Shown here one piece after another: positions 44,597 to 52,866 of a stretch of DNA of 64,000 nt; the first letter of the stretch is position 1; every line of letters begins with the position of its first letter. The notes beneath the pieces are model-generated. The model searched no databases, was not told the DNA's origin, and saw only the letters and a program-made list of their open reading frames with translations. A program made the position numbers and the translations under genes. Source of the DNA: Alkalibacterium sp. (GTDB lineage Bacteria; Bacillota; Bacilli; Lactobacillales; Carnobacteriaceae_A). Location of the stretch: assembly GCA_020832185.1 (NCBI GenBank), contig JAFIFE010000006.1:124001-188000 (forward strand). Reading direction: 5' to 3'.

Positions 44597-44726
44597 AATA
44601 AAATCTCCTTTATCTATTTTGTTTTTATTAAATTGTTATTAAGTGTGTAAAGAGTCATCTGTTACGTGTTTAAACTATAAGTGGCTGACTGATATGGCAT
44701 AAGTGAATCGCACGTTTTACAAAAAG

Positions 44727-44763
44727 AAAAGAGCTTGAAGGATAATCCCGAAAGCTCTTTTTC
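44727..44763 (-). terminator. Hairpin terminator of the OpuAC-like gene
   Basis: AAAAGAGCTT and AAGCTCTTTT arms around a 15-base loop, with T/A runs at both ends. Confidence 0.75.
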
Positions 44764-44774
44764 ATCTGGTACAT

Positions 44775-45671
44775 TTACTCTTGGGAATTCAGGTCTTCGA
44801 TAGAATCGATATCCATATACTCAGGAACAACTAAACCAATAACCGTTCCTTCCATATTTGGACCCATATCCACAATATCGTCGCCGTATTCTTCGAGGTA
44901 GGCCCCTTGAGTCGTCGGCAGCCATGGGGCAACTGTCGCATCTACTTCACCTTGAGCCAATGCCTGGAAAAGAATCGATGGATCGACATTTGAAAGAGTG
45001 ACGTCAAAGCCGTGTTCTTCCAGTACTTGAGTTAAAACAAGCGAAGAGGCACGTTCTGAATCCCAAGGGAATGATCCCAGTTCAATCGACTGACCATCCA
45101 CTTCGTCGACATTTTCTGTCCAGCTGTCAACTGTTTCACGATTTTCTTCGATCCAGTTGGATGCAGCTTCCTCAAATTCGATATCTTGAGCAGCCAGCAT
45201 GATTTCCTGCATGTCATCTATATCCCATGAGAAGTTATCTAAAATAGCATATGCTTCAGGCATCTCTTCTTCGAATCCCATCCGTGACATGGTGTGGACG
45301 TACTCGCTTTCTCCATATACACCTTCTGGGTCTTCAAGGAATTTCAAGTCGTATTGTTCAAATTTATAGTGAGGCATCCATCCGGTTACAACAATGGGCT
45401 CTTCGTTGTTTATGGCAGTCTCTATTTGTCCCATCATTCCGGCAGTAGAACTTGTTTCGAGTTCCCAGTCTTCCAGGTTTTCATAGTCCTCTAGAGCACG
45501 TTCTGTTGTTTCAGTAATGCCGGCTCCGGGTTCGATCCCTGTAATGGTGTAACTAAGTTGTTCGCCAATGCTAGCATCTTCGTTGTTGTTTCCGTCGTCA
45601 GCACCACAGGCTGCGAGCAGTAAGGGTACAGATGCTAAAGTGACTAATCTTAAGGGTGTTGAATTTTTCAA
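44775..45671 (-). CDS. opuAC: Glycine betaine-type substrate-binding lipoprotein (OpuAC-like)
   Basis: About 298 residues. Lipobox LAAC at the N-terminus. The order of the two lobes (TGIEPGAGI...VTGWMPHYKF first, then GSFPWDSERASS...APWLPTT and the end SIEDLN) is that of B. subtilis OpuAC, and the Trp residues in GWMPH, PWDSE and APWLP are those that hold the quaternary ammonium group. No ATPase or permease is next to it, so it must work with a transporter coded elsewhere. I choose TTG 45671 (GGAGGA eight bases upstream) over TTG 45677. Confidence 0.87.
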   Translation of the reverse strand: MKNSTPLRLVTLASVPLLLAACGADDGNNNEDASIGEQLSYTITGIEPGAGITETTERALEDYENLEDWELETSSTAGMMGQIETAINNEEPIVVTGWMPHYKFEQYDLKFLEDPEGVYGESEYVHTMSRMGFEEEMPEAYAILDNFSWDIDDMQEIMLAAQDIEFEEAASNWIEENRETVDSWTENVDEVDGQSIELGSFPWDSERASSLVLTQVLEEHGFDVTLSNVDPSILFQALAQGEVDATVAPWLPTTQGAYLEEYGDDIVDMGPNMEGTVIGLVVPEYMDIDSIEDLNSQE

Positions 45672-46008
45672 AATCAATGTCCTCCATAGGTAGTTATAGT
45701 ATTTTCATGAAATTTTCATGAGTTTTTCACTCCACATATAAGCGTATCATAAATAGTTGGCTCATGCAAAGTCCCACTCGTAGCGGTAAAATGAGTGTCA
45801 GAATATTAATCTATACGCTTTAAATACACTAATATAATTAAAACGAAAGGAAAAAGGTGGTGGGGAGAAAACTGAATGAAACCAGACCTGTAAACAGTGA
45901 ATCCAGGTATATTTTGAGCTCAGCCAGGAAGCATTGAGGATGCATTGTGAACGGGAAAACGGTATCATTGTGATTAGGAGAGAGATTACTTAAGGAGTGT
46001 TGAATCAA
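45672..46008. other. Intergenic region upstream of opuAC
   Basis: 337 bp between divergent genes. A 7-1-7 inverted repeat CATGAAA-T-TTTCATG (45706-45720) lies 35-50 bases before the opuAC start and could be an operator. CACTC...GAGTG (about 45776-45798) is a short inverted repeat. No clear promoter pair was assigned for the + strand gene. Confidence 0.35.
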
Positions 46009-46944
46009 ATGAAGAAACGGTCACTGGGTCAAACAGGAATCGAAGTATCAGAAGTCGGATTTGGAGCCTGGCAGTTAGGTAATGAAAAAGACTGGGGGAA
46101 AATGGAGGACAAGGCAGCCATCGAATTAGTAAATGAAGCGATAGATAAAGGGTGTAATTTATTTGATACAGCCCCCAATTATGGCCTTGGCAGCAGTGAA
46201 GACCTTCTCGGGCGTGCACTGAAAGGAAAGAGAGACCAAGTCGTCATTAACAGCAAATGCGGGCACCAGTCAAATGATGTGCAAAGTTTTGACCCTGAAG
46301 ATCTGATTAAGTCAGTTGAGGGAAGTCTGAAACGTCTGAATACGGATTATCTGGATAGCCTTTTGCTTCATAATCCGCCCTTTGAAAGCCTGGATAATCA
46401 GTCGCCCCAATTTGAAGCATTGAAACAATTGAAGCAGCAGGGAAAAATCAGAGCATACGGGGCTTCGGTCGATACGGGCAAAGAAGTGGAACAGATTTTG
46501 ACTCATACTGACAGTGAAGTTATCGAAGTCATGTTCAATATTCTTTATCAGGAACCGTTGGATGCTATGAAAAAAGCGCATGAACAAGGAGTCGGCCTGA
46601 TCGTTAAGGTGCCGCTGGATTCAGGATGGCTGACTGGTAAGTATGATGGTAACAGTTCCTTCACAGGAATCAGAAGCAGATGGAGCAGTGAAGACATCAA
46701 GCAGCGAGGAAAGCTGGTCAGACAGGTTCGTGACATTATAGGACCTGACACATCGATGGTCAAAGCCTCACTTCAGTATATTTTATCCTTTTCAGAAGTG
46801 TCTTCTGTCATACCGGGAGCCAGAAACAGTCAGCAGCTGAATCAGAACCTGTCGGCCTCTGATGAAGTGTTGTCTAATGATCTGCAGCAGGCCTTGAGAG
46901 CGCTCTGGGTGAATGGAATCAAGGGAACAGACTTCCCCTGGTAA
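46009..46944 (+). CDS. Aldo/keto reductase
   Basis: About 311 residues. FDTAPNYGLG holds the catalytic Asp and Tyr, with Lys in INSKCGHQ and a His in SLLLHNPP, the tetrad of the family. A TIM-barrel NADPH enzyme of unknown substrate; the sequence resembles the D-threo-aldose dehydrogenase-like group. I choose ATG 46009 with AAGGAG 11 bases upstream; a GTG at 45997 is also in frame. Confidence 0.85.
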   Translation: MKKRSLGQTGIEVSEVGFGAWQLGNEKDWGKMEDKAAIELVNEAIDKGCNLFDTAPNYGLGSSEDLLGRALKGKRDQVVINSKCGHQSNDVQSFDPEDLIKSVEGSLKRLNTDYLDSLLLHNPPFESLDNQSPQFEALKQLKQQGKIRAYGASVDTGKEVEQILTHTDSEVIEVMFNILYQEPLDAMKKAHEQGVGLIVKVPLDSGWLTGKYDGNSSFTGIRSRWSSEDIKQRGKLVRQVRDIIGPDTSMVKASLQYILSFSEVSSVIPGARNSQQLNQNLSASDEVLSNDLQQALRALWVNGIKGTDFPW

Positions 46945-46956
46945 GAAATCTAAAAA

Positions 46957-47008
46957 AGACAGACCTCTTCTCAGTCCATTTTAGGGGACAAGGAGAGGTC
47001 AGTCAGTC
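46957..47008. terminator. Probable terminator between convergent genes
   Basis: GACAGACCTCTTCT and AAGGAGAGGTCAGTC pair imperfectly; A run before and short T content after. Confidence 0.5.
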
Positions 47009-47010
47009 TA

Positions 47011-47445
47011 TTAAACGGTGTGATTCATGCGGATAAACGCCACCGCCTCAACATCCTCAGCAGCAGAAAACCCGAGAGACTGGTAGAAGGCTTTTGTTTT
47101 TTCCGTATTATCCGTCATCAGCACAATTTGGCGAATATGGGCATAATCCTTTAATAGAGAGTCTAAGAGGTGACGCCCGATTCCTTTTCTCTGGAACTCA
47201 GGGTGAACTAGGATATCCTGGACATACACTATCGATGCGTTGTCACTTAAGGCACGAACCAATCCGACCAGGTGATCACCATCCCATGCGCTTATTAAGT
47301 TTACCGCCCCGGATAACAGTTTAGCCATCTTGTCAGGATGATCGGTATAAGCACTCCACCCTACACTGGAATATAAAGATAGTAAATCGTCCATAGTAAT
47401 TTCAGCCTGTGTGATATATGTAATGGTCCTTTTTTCATGAGTCAT
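47011..47445 (-). CDS. GNAT family N-acetyltransferase
   Basis: 144 residues from the ATG at 47445 (AAAGGAG about ten bases upstream); the longer frame from 47493 lacks a site. The acetyl-CoA motif is VHPEFQRKGIGRHLL, preceded by the strand IVYVQDIL, and followed by KAFYQSLGF. Substrate unknown. Confidence 0.85.
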   Translation of the reverse strand: MTHEKRTITYITQAEITMDDLLSLYSSVGWSAYTDHPDKMAKLLSGAVNLISAWDGDHLVGLVRALSDNASIVYVQDILVHPEFQRKGIGRHLLDSLLKDYAHIRQIVLMTDNTEKTKAFYQSLGFSAAEDVEAVAFIRMNHTV

Positions 47446-47566
47446 GTCAGTAGCACTCCTTTTATAGAAGAGTATACAATTTACATGCATCATTTAAAAG
47501 GAGAATTCAAAAAAACGATAGAATGTAAGGGCACTGAATTAATAAAGTAAACGGAGGAAAGAGTGA

Positions 47567-48403
47567 ATGACTAAAGAAGTGAGTAACCAGTTGAAACCAG
47601 AGTTAGTGTTTTATGCAGGAAGTACGTTACTTGAAGGACCTGTATGGGATAGTGAAGCCCATCTAATTTATTGTGTGTCGATTCCTGACCAGATTATTTA
47701 TCGGATCGACCCAGTGACCACTGAGATGAGGTCCTATAAGACAAATGGTCCGGTGGGAGCGGTGGTTCTGGATAAAGAGGGAATGCTGCTGTCAGCAGAG
47801 AAAAATGGAATTTACTCTATTCATCCTGAAACAAAAGAGCGGACCTTTGTGACGCATCCAAATTCAGATGAGCGTATGCGCTACAATGATGGAAAAATGC
47901 TTCCTAATGGACAGTTTCTCATTGGAACAATGGGAGATCCAGACGTCATAGATAATGCGGCAACCTTATACGTCATAGAGGGAGAAGAAACGAAAGAGGT
48001 ATTAACGGGATTGACGATTTCAAACGGGATAGGCTGGACAGAAGATGGCCAGTTTATCTACCATATTGACACCCCAACCAGGCAAGTGAAACGATACGCC
48101 TATCACAGCGATACGAAGACTGTATCGGATGAAGTGGTGGTGGCTGAAATTCCCGGGGACAGTTTTCCAGACGGCATGTGTGTCGACTTGGACGGTATGC
48201 TCTGGGTCGCTGAATACGGCGGCAGTAAAGTCTGCAAATGGAACCCTGAAACAGGAGAGAAAGAAATCGAAATCCCCATGCCCGTAACAAACGTCACCTC
48301 CTGCTGCCTGGGCGGTGAAAACCTCGAGTACCTTTACATCACAACGGCTAAAGAGCAGGATGAAGCATTGTCCGGTGGCCTGTTTAGAGTAAAATTAAGA
48401 TGA
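47567..48403 (+). CDS. SMP-30/gluconolactonase/LRE family protein
   Basis: 278 residues of six-bladed beta-propeller. Metal-site and family motifs: EGPVWD (Glu ligand), YNDGKMLPNGQFLIGTM (Asn/Asp), SNGIGW (Asn) and FPDGMCVDLDGMLWVAEYGG (Asp). These enzymes hydrolyse sugar lactones with a divalent metal. Stand-alone gene with a good GGAGGA site. It is followed by a degenerate 52-bp repeat region. Confidence 0.87.
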   Translation: MTKEVSNQLKPELVFYAGSTLLEGPVWDSEAHLIYCVSIPDQIIYRIDPVTTEMRSYKTNGPVGAVVLDKEGMLLSAEKNGIYSIHPETKERTFVTHPNSDERMRYNDGKMLPNGQFLIGTMGDPDVIDNAATLYVIEGEETKEVLTGLTISNGIGWTEDGQFIYHIDTPTRQVKRYAYHSDTKTVSDEVVVAEIPGDSFPDGMCVDLDGMLWVAEYGGSKVCKWNPETGEKEIEIPMPVTNVTSCCLGGENLEYLYITTAKEQDEALSGGLFRVKLR

Positions 48404-48463
48404 TTTGCTTAATCTACCACGTGTGATGAGCTATTACATACAGCCCAAAAATAAGATCACACT

Positions 48464-48670
48464 GAGATGACTCTAAAAATCAATTAACACGGAGCTCAAA
48501 CTTAATCACTATCCGAGTTGCACTTAGTCAGCAGCACCACCTGTAACTGAAAATATAATCTGGAGTGAGTTGTGTGTAGTGGTCGCCACTACATGTAGCT
48601 CACTCTTCTTAATTATCTGAGTTACAGTTAGTCTGTCCAGCTACATGCAGCTCAGTGAGCAAGTCTCTTT
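48464..48670 (-). repeat. Degenerate 52-bp GAGT/ACTC array (array 3)
   Basis: GAGTT cores on the + strand at 48515, 48567 and 48619 are exactly 52 bp apart, with a weaker GAG at 48464. GAGTTGCACTTAGTC and GAGTTACAGTTAGTC, 104 bp apart, are clearly related. A 20-bp hairpin with a TCG loop (48563-48605) runs from GAGTGAG to CTCACTC; its four non-Watson-Crick positions are all G-T. Linker similarity (AATTAAGAAGAGT on the - strand) suggests opposite orientation to arrays 1 and 2. Confidence 0.65.
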
Positions 48671-48690
48671 CAGTTGAAGGATAAACACGT

Positions 48691-48735
48691 ATAAGGGGTC
48701 ACTCAAAATAGGAGGATCTTTGAGTGACCTCTTAT
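48691..48735. repeat. Hairpin downstream of array 3
   Basis: ATAAGGGGTCACTCAAA pairs with TTTGAGTGACCTCTTAT over 17 bp with one G-T pair and an 11-base loop. It holds ACTC and GAGT near the loop. There is no T run, so it may be a stray element rather than a terminator. Confidence 0.5.
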
Positions 48736-48773
48736 AACACATTATTTCGGAATAGAAAGAGAATTATATGAAA

Positions 48774-48811
48774 AAAGCTCATGTTCCCATAGCTAGGGGA
48801 CATGAGCTTTC
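48774..48811 (-). terminator. Terminator of the DUF302 gene
   Basis: AAAGCTCATGTTCCC and GGGGACATGAGCTTT pair over about 14 bp; T run on the - strand. Confidence 0.75.
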
Positions 48812-48827
48812 TGAATGTTTCTGATTA

Positions 48828-49220
48828 CTAAGGTGCTACTGCTGCTTTAACCGCTTTAATCAAGATCTCTTCAACTTCTTCAGCAGCGGCTTTTAATGAA
48901 CTGTTGTCGACCATATCGATCAGGATCGTCGGTTTTAGTACGCCGGCGTAAACAGCGTCATCTTTTTCGTAAACAACCACTTTACATGGAAGAAAGTACC
49001 CAACTTCGATTTGTTCATCCAGCACATCTTTAGCCAGTTTTGGATTACAGACATCCATCACTGTAAAATTCGGTTCAAAATCCAATCCTTTTCCATTGAT
49101 TTTATTTTTCAAATTGACTTCGTATAATATCCCGAATGACTGGTCTTTTACAGCATACTTCAACTTAGTGAGGGTCTCTTCGAATGAGCGGGAACTTTTT
49201 TCTTCATAAGCATAATTCAT
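48828..49220 (-). CDS. DUF302 domain protein
   Basis: 130 residues. FEETLTKLKYAVKDQSFGILYEVNL at the N-terminus and the central VCNPKLAKDVLDEQIEVGYFLPCKVVVYE with its two Cys are the DUF302 pattern. Function is not established for the family; the Cys residues suggest redox or metal contact. GGAGGA precedes the ATG by about nine bases. Confidence 0.85.
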   Translation of the reverse strand: MNYAYEEKSSRSFEETLTKLKYAVKDQSFGILYEVNLKNKINGKGLDFEPNFTVMDVCNPKLAKDVLDEQIEVGYFLPCKVVVYEKDDAVYAGVLKPTILIDMVDNSSLKAAAEEVEEILIKAVKAAVAP

Positions 49221-49456
49221 CTGGTATTCCTCCTAAATAATATATGGTATCTTTACTTGCCCATTGTGTTCCAGATAGGGAAAATTATCAATCAATCTGC
49301 TTGGAAGTCTTCGAAAAAAGGAACGAATGTGTGTTCAGCTGAGTCAAAAATATAATGTCAAAATAATTACTCAAGTAGGTCTTAAGTCTCTGGTGTTTTT
49401 GTGAAGAAAATGGTTAACTTAGAGTACCTAAACGATTACTTTAAGGAGGAGAAAAC

Positions 49457-49660
49457 ATGTCGATCAACTTTATGGAATATTTGCCAATTATTATCCCGTT
49501 GCTTATTCTTCAGCTTATTTTACTTGTAACAGCTATTATTCACCTAGTCAAAAATGACCGATTGAAGCAGAATGATAAAATCATCTGGGCGCTGGTCATT
49601 ATCTTTATCAATATTATCGGACCGATCATTTATCTGATTTTCGGAAGGAAAGAAGACTGA
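49457..49660 (+). CDS. Small PLDc_N-type membrane protein (YxlE-like)
   Basis: 67 residues with two membrane helices separated by KNDRLKQNDKIIW, ending in IGPIIYLIFGRKED, the PLDc_N (PF13396) pattern. It is the first gene of a three-gene operon with an ABC ATPase and permease, the same order as yxlE-yxlF-yxlG of B. subtilis. AAGGAGGAG precedes the ATG. Its stop overlaps the next start by one base. Confidence 0.8.
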   Translation: MSINFMEYLPIIIPLLILQLILLVTAIIHLVKNDRLKQNDKIIWALVIIFINIIGPIIYLIFGRKED

Positions 49661-50577
49661 TGGCAGTACTCGAAATCAAGGCGTTGAAGAAAACGTTTGG
49701 AACTCAACAGGTTTTGAATGATGTCACTTTTTCAGTTGAGAAAGGATCCGTTTACGGCTTTATCGGTAAAAATGGAGCGGGTAAAACAACAACAATGAAT
49801 ATTGCGCTGGGTTTGCTTAAGGCAGACGAAGGATCAATTATGATCAACGATGAATATGTCCATTACGGGGATACAAAAACGAATCAGTATGTGGGCTATC
49901 TGCCGGATGTACCCGAATTTTACTCTTTTCTGACAGCTGGTGAGTACATGACCCTGTGTGCTGACATCAGTGGACTGGATAAACAAAGAGGAAAAGAGAA
50001 GAGTGCCGAGCTTCTGAAAATGGTCGGTCTTGAGGATAATAAAAAACGCATCAAGAATTATTCACGTGGAATGAAGCAGCGTTTAGGGATCGCGCAGGCA
50101 CTGATTAATGACCCTATGCTGCTGATCTGTGATGAACCAACGTCGGCTCTGGACCCTATAGGCAGACAACAACTGCTTTCGGTCCTTCAGAAAGTGAAAG
50201 AGCATACCACCGTTATTTTCTCTACACATATCCTAAGTGATGTGGAAGCCATCTGCGATGAAGTTGCGATTCTAAATGATGGACGCATTGTCAAACAAGG
50301 AACAGTGAAGCAGTTAAAAGCGGGCATTGATTCTGAAAACTGGACAGTGGTCTTTGAGAGTGAAGAGGATGCCAAGGTGTTTTATGACATACTGTTAACA
50401 GAAAAAGAAATCAACAGCCTCGTGATAAACGGAGCCACCGTTGATGGAGCAGCAACTGATGCCAAGAAAGCCATGATAACGATCCTGAAGCATTTGAATC
50501 GTTTATCTTTAATACCTGTCAAAGTGGAGAGAAAAGAAGCCACTATGGAAGAAGTATTTATGGAGGCGATCAGATGA
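49660..50577 (+). CDS. ABC transporter ATP-binding protein (YxlF-like)
   Basis: 305 residues. Walker A GKNGAGKTT, signature YSRGMKQRLGIAQAL, Walker B LLICDEPTSALDP and switch His in FSTHIL. A C-terminal extension of about 90 residues is usual for ABC-2-type exporters. Works with the permease encoded next, with which it overlaps by four bases. The exported substrate is unknown; related systems give immunity to antibiotics or toxins. Confidence 0.9.
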   Translation: MAVLEIKALKKTFGTQQVLNDVTFSVEKGSVYGFIGKNGAGKTTTMNIALGLLKADEGSIMINDEYVHYGDTKTNQYVGYLPDVPEFYSFLTAGEYMTLCADISGLDKQRGKEKSAELLKMVGLEDNKKRIKNYSRGMKQRLGIAQALINDPMLLICDEPTSALDPIGRQQLLSVLQKVKEHTTVIFSTHILSDVEAICDEVAILNDGRIVKQGTVKQLKAGIDSENWTVVFESEEDAKVFYDILLTEKEINSLVINGATVDGAATDAKKAMITILKHLNRLSLIPVKVERKEATMEEVFMEAIR

Positions 50578-51341
50578 GAGGATTCAATGCATTTGTCAGT
50601 AAAGAACTGAAAGAGAATATGAGGAATTACAAGTTTTTCATTCTGGGTATTGTATTTGCGATTGTTGGGCTGTTGAGTCCGTTGAGCGCCAAATTTTTAC
50701 CTGAATTAATGGAAAACCTGCTTGATGAGACTATCACTATTATTCTGGCAGAACCGACGTATATTGATTCGTGGCTGCAGTTTTTCTCTAACATCAGTCA
50801 AATTGCCTTAGTGGCTTTCGTGCTGGTCTTCAGTTCTGTGATGTCGAAAGAATATGAACAAGGAACGCTCGTACACATGGTCACAAAAGGTCTGCCGCGC
50901 CTCACTATCTACGCCGCTAAACTGAGTGTACTGGCATTAAGCTGGACGGTCTTTTACTGGCTCAGTTTCGCCATTACTTTAGGATACACTGCGTTCTATT
51001 TTCCGGACGGCACAACAGAGGGGTTACTGATTTCAGCTGGAAGTTTTTACCTCTTCGGACTTCTTTTGATCAGTGTGCTGATGGTCGCCGGTGTCGTGTT
51101 TAAAAATACGTACACACCGCTCTTAGTTGTAGGAGGATTTATTGGCCTGTTATTCATTGGCAATATTGTACCCGCTGTCGAAAGGTGGAGCCCGCTGCAG
51201 TTATCTACACGCAACATAGAGCTGCTGACGACGCTTGAGGCGGATAGAGCGTTCACACAGGGTCTGATCGTCACTTTGGTCTCGATCCTGGTGTTAAGCA
51301 TTCTAGGTGGAGTAATTTTTAAACGAAAAGCATTGCAATAA
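50574..51341 (+). CDS. ABC-2 type transporter permease (YxlG-like)
   Basis: 255 residues, six membrane helices. The FVSKELKENMRNYKF start and VFSSVMSKEYEQGTL loop are typical of ABC-2 permeases. Overlaps the ATPase gene by ATGA and is followed by a hairpin terminator. Forms the membrane half of the exporter. Confidence 0.88.
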   Translation: MRGFNAFVSKELKENMRNYKFFILGIVFAIVGLLSPLSAKFLPELMENLLDETITIILAEPTYIDSWLQFFSNISQIALVAFVLVFSSVMSKEYEQGTLVHMVTKGLPRLTIYAAKLSVLALSWTVFYWLSFAITLGYTAFYFPDGTTEGLLISAGSFYLFGLLLISVLMVAGVVFKNTYTPLLVVGGFIGLLFIGNIVPAVERWSPLQLSTRNIELLTTLEADRAFTQGLIVTLVSILVLSILGGVIFKRKALQ

Positions 51342-51343
51342 AA

Positions 51344-51384
51344 TAAGCCAGCAGATGAGAATGTAACTCGTCTGCTGGCTTTTA
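51344..51384. terminator. Bidirectional terminator
   Basis: AAGCCAGCAGA and its complement form an 11-bp stem that extends with G-T pairs; T run on the + strand. Confidence 0.8.
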
Positions 51385-51397
51385 GTGTGAATCTGAA

Positions 51398-51901
51398 TCA
51401 AGTGAACTGAACAAAAATATCCAATCCGGCTGGTGATTCACCTTCTACAGGTTTATTTTCGTCTTGACTGTATTCAATATACGGGCCGCCTGTCACGTAG
51501 ACAAAGGCCGTCAGCAGAAAGCGTGACTGATAATCCTGAATCGTCTTCGCCTGTTCTTCAGGAACAAAGCCGATCGGTGTCCCTTCTACAACAACGAGAA
51601 TACGGTCTTTTTCCTTTGTATGAAAATCAACATTTACTGTAGTGATCGATTCATACTTGTATAATCGTTTCGTTAAAGGAGTCATATCCTCCAGTGTTTT
51701 TCCATTGTAATAATGTTTGAATGGATCTTCTTCTACCATCTTGTCAACGACCTTTTTGATCGTAGCGTCATCAGCTTTCAGCTCATGTGCAGTAAATTTT
51801 GTTTCATACTGGATCTTGATCTGATCAGAGTCTGTTGTACTGACAGGATCAGAGTGCGACTCTTCTTTCTGTTTTCCTTTGAAAAAATCGAATAGTCCCA
51901 T
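51398..51901 (-). CDS. Hypothetical cytosolic protein, possibly HIRAN-like
   Basis: 167 residues from the ATG at 51901 (AAAGGAG eight bases upstream); the longer frame from 51946 is unlikely. After the start MGLFDFFKGKQ comes an acidic linker, then FKHYYNGKT, and near 125-145 the segment VVVEGTPIGFVPEEQAKTI, which resembles the end of HIRAN domains (K-IGYVP). That likeness is weak. Function unknown. Confidence 0.6.
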   Translation of the reverse strand: MGLFDFFKGKQKEESHSDPVSTTDSDQIKIQYETKFTAHELKADDATIKKVVDKMVEEDPFKHYYNGKTLEDMTPLTKRLYKYESITTVNVDFHTKEKDRILVVVEGTPIGFVPEEQAKTIQDYQSRFLLTAFVYVTGGPYIEYSQDENKPVEGESPAGLDIFVQFT

Positions 51902-52068
51902 ATATAATCTCCTTTCTAAATGTTGTCCTAAGTTAAGAATACTCAACTAATGAACGATAGTCAATTCACTCATGATTTTGCAGCCGAAAATGAGAGGGTT
52001 TTATTTGACGTTTTCAATCCGGAGTGACAAACTGAATAAAAGACCAATACAATGAAGGAGGACTAAGC

Positions 52069-52590
52069 ATGGTTGAACTATTTCGTCTGGAAGAAAATCC
52101 CCCGTTTCCTAATCACCCACTGCCTGTTTTATTTTACCCGGAGGCCTTGATCAATTTAATTGAGAACAGTAAGGACCCCGGTAATGAGACGATTGCCTTT
52201 TTTGAGGAAAAAGGGTATACAAACGGATGGGTAAATGGAATCCATGACTTTCATCATTTTCATTCCAATACCCACGAGGTGCTGGCCTGCATAAAAGGCA
52301 GTGCCACAGTTCAAATAGGCGGCCCTCAAGCTGAAGAGCATACATTTACTACGGGCGATGTGGTCCTGATTCCGGCGGGTGTGGCGCATAAACGTTTGAC
52401 CGCAACAGATGACTTTAAGGTCGTGGGAGCGTATCCGAATGGGAAGAGTCCCGATATGCACCGAGGGGATGCGCCGGATTATGAAGACGTGCAGCAGAGG
52501 TGTTACGATGTCCTGGTACCGGATACCGATCCTGTCTATAAATATGATGGACCCGTTCAAAAACACTGGTCACTATCGGAAGATAATTAA
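52069..52590 (+). CDS. Cupin protein, YjlB-like
   Basis: 173 residues. Cupin motif 1 is HFHSNTHEVLACIKG and motif 2 GDVVLIPAGVAHKRL, giving His/His/Glu/His metal ligands. The start FRLEENPPFPNHPLPVLFYP and end KSPDMHRGD are as in B. subtilis YjlB, whose function is unknown. AAGGAGG before the ATG; a strong terminator follows. Confidence 0.85.
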   Translation: MVELFRLEENPPFPNHPLPVLFYPEALINLIENSKDPGNETIAFFEEKGYTNGWVNGIHDFHHFHSNTHEVLACIKGSATVQIGGPQAEEHTFTTGDVVLIPAGVAHKRLTATDDFKVVGAYPNGKSPDMHRGDAPDYEDVQQRCYDVLVPDTDPVYKYDGPVQKHWSLSEDN

Positions 52591-52610
52591 TTAAGAGACT
52601 AAATGAATCA

Positions 52611-52663
52611 AAGTCTGTTCGGCTCATGAGACCTGCCTGTCTCGTGCCGAACAGACTTTTTTG
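52611..52663 (+). terminator. Terminator of the cupin gene
   Basis: AAGTCTGTTCGGC and GCCGAACAGACTT form a 13-bp stem followed by six T. Confidence 0.88.
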
Positions 52664-52691
52664 TTGTGACACCGCTTATGGATAAGATAGT

Positions 52692-52792
52692 GGTAATCGC
52701 TAACATCATAAGTTTTACTTATACTATATATAAAAATTAACAGTTAGACTTTTAATGTTAAAGCCGGTATTATCACTTTGTAAGCGATTGCT
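52692..52792 (+). promoter_or_regulatory. Two candidate cre sites upstream of the hydroxybutyrate operon
   Basis: GGTAATCGCTAACA (52692-52705) fits TGWNANCGNTNWCA at 13 of 14 positions, and TGTAAGCGATTGCT (52779-52792) at 12 of 14. They suggest carbon catabolite control of the operon. A TATACT lies at 52720 but without a good -35 box. Confidence 0.5.
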
Positions 52793-52866
52793 ATAAACGG
52801 AATGGGTGATTAAGCAATCCTTCACAAGTGAGGTAAACGTATATAAAAACTTATAGGAGGAAAAAG

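Noticed and set aside
44775-45671. Circularly permuted or misassembled betaine-binding protein
   Set aside because: The lobe order first looked reversed compared with other binding proteins, but B. subtilis OpuAC has the same order and nearly the same end, so it is a normal family form.
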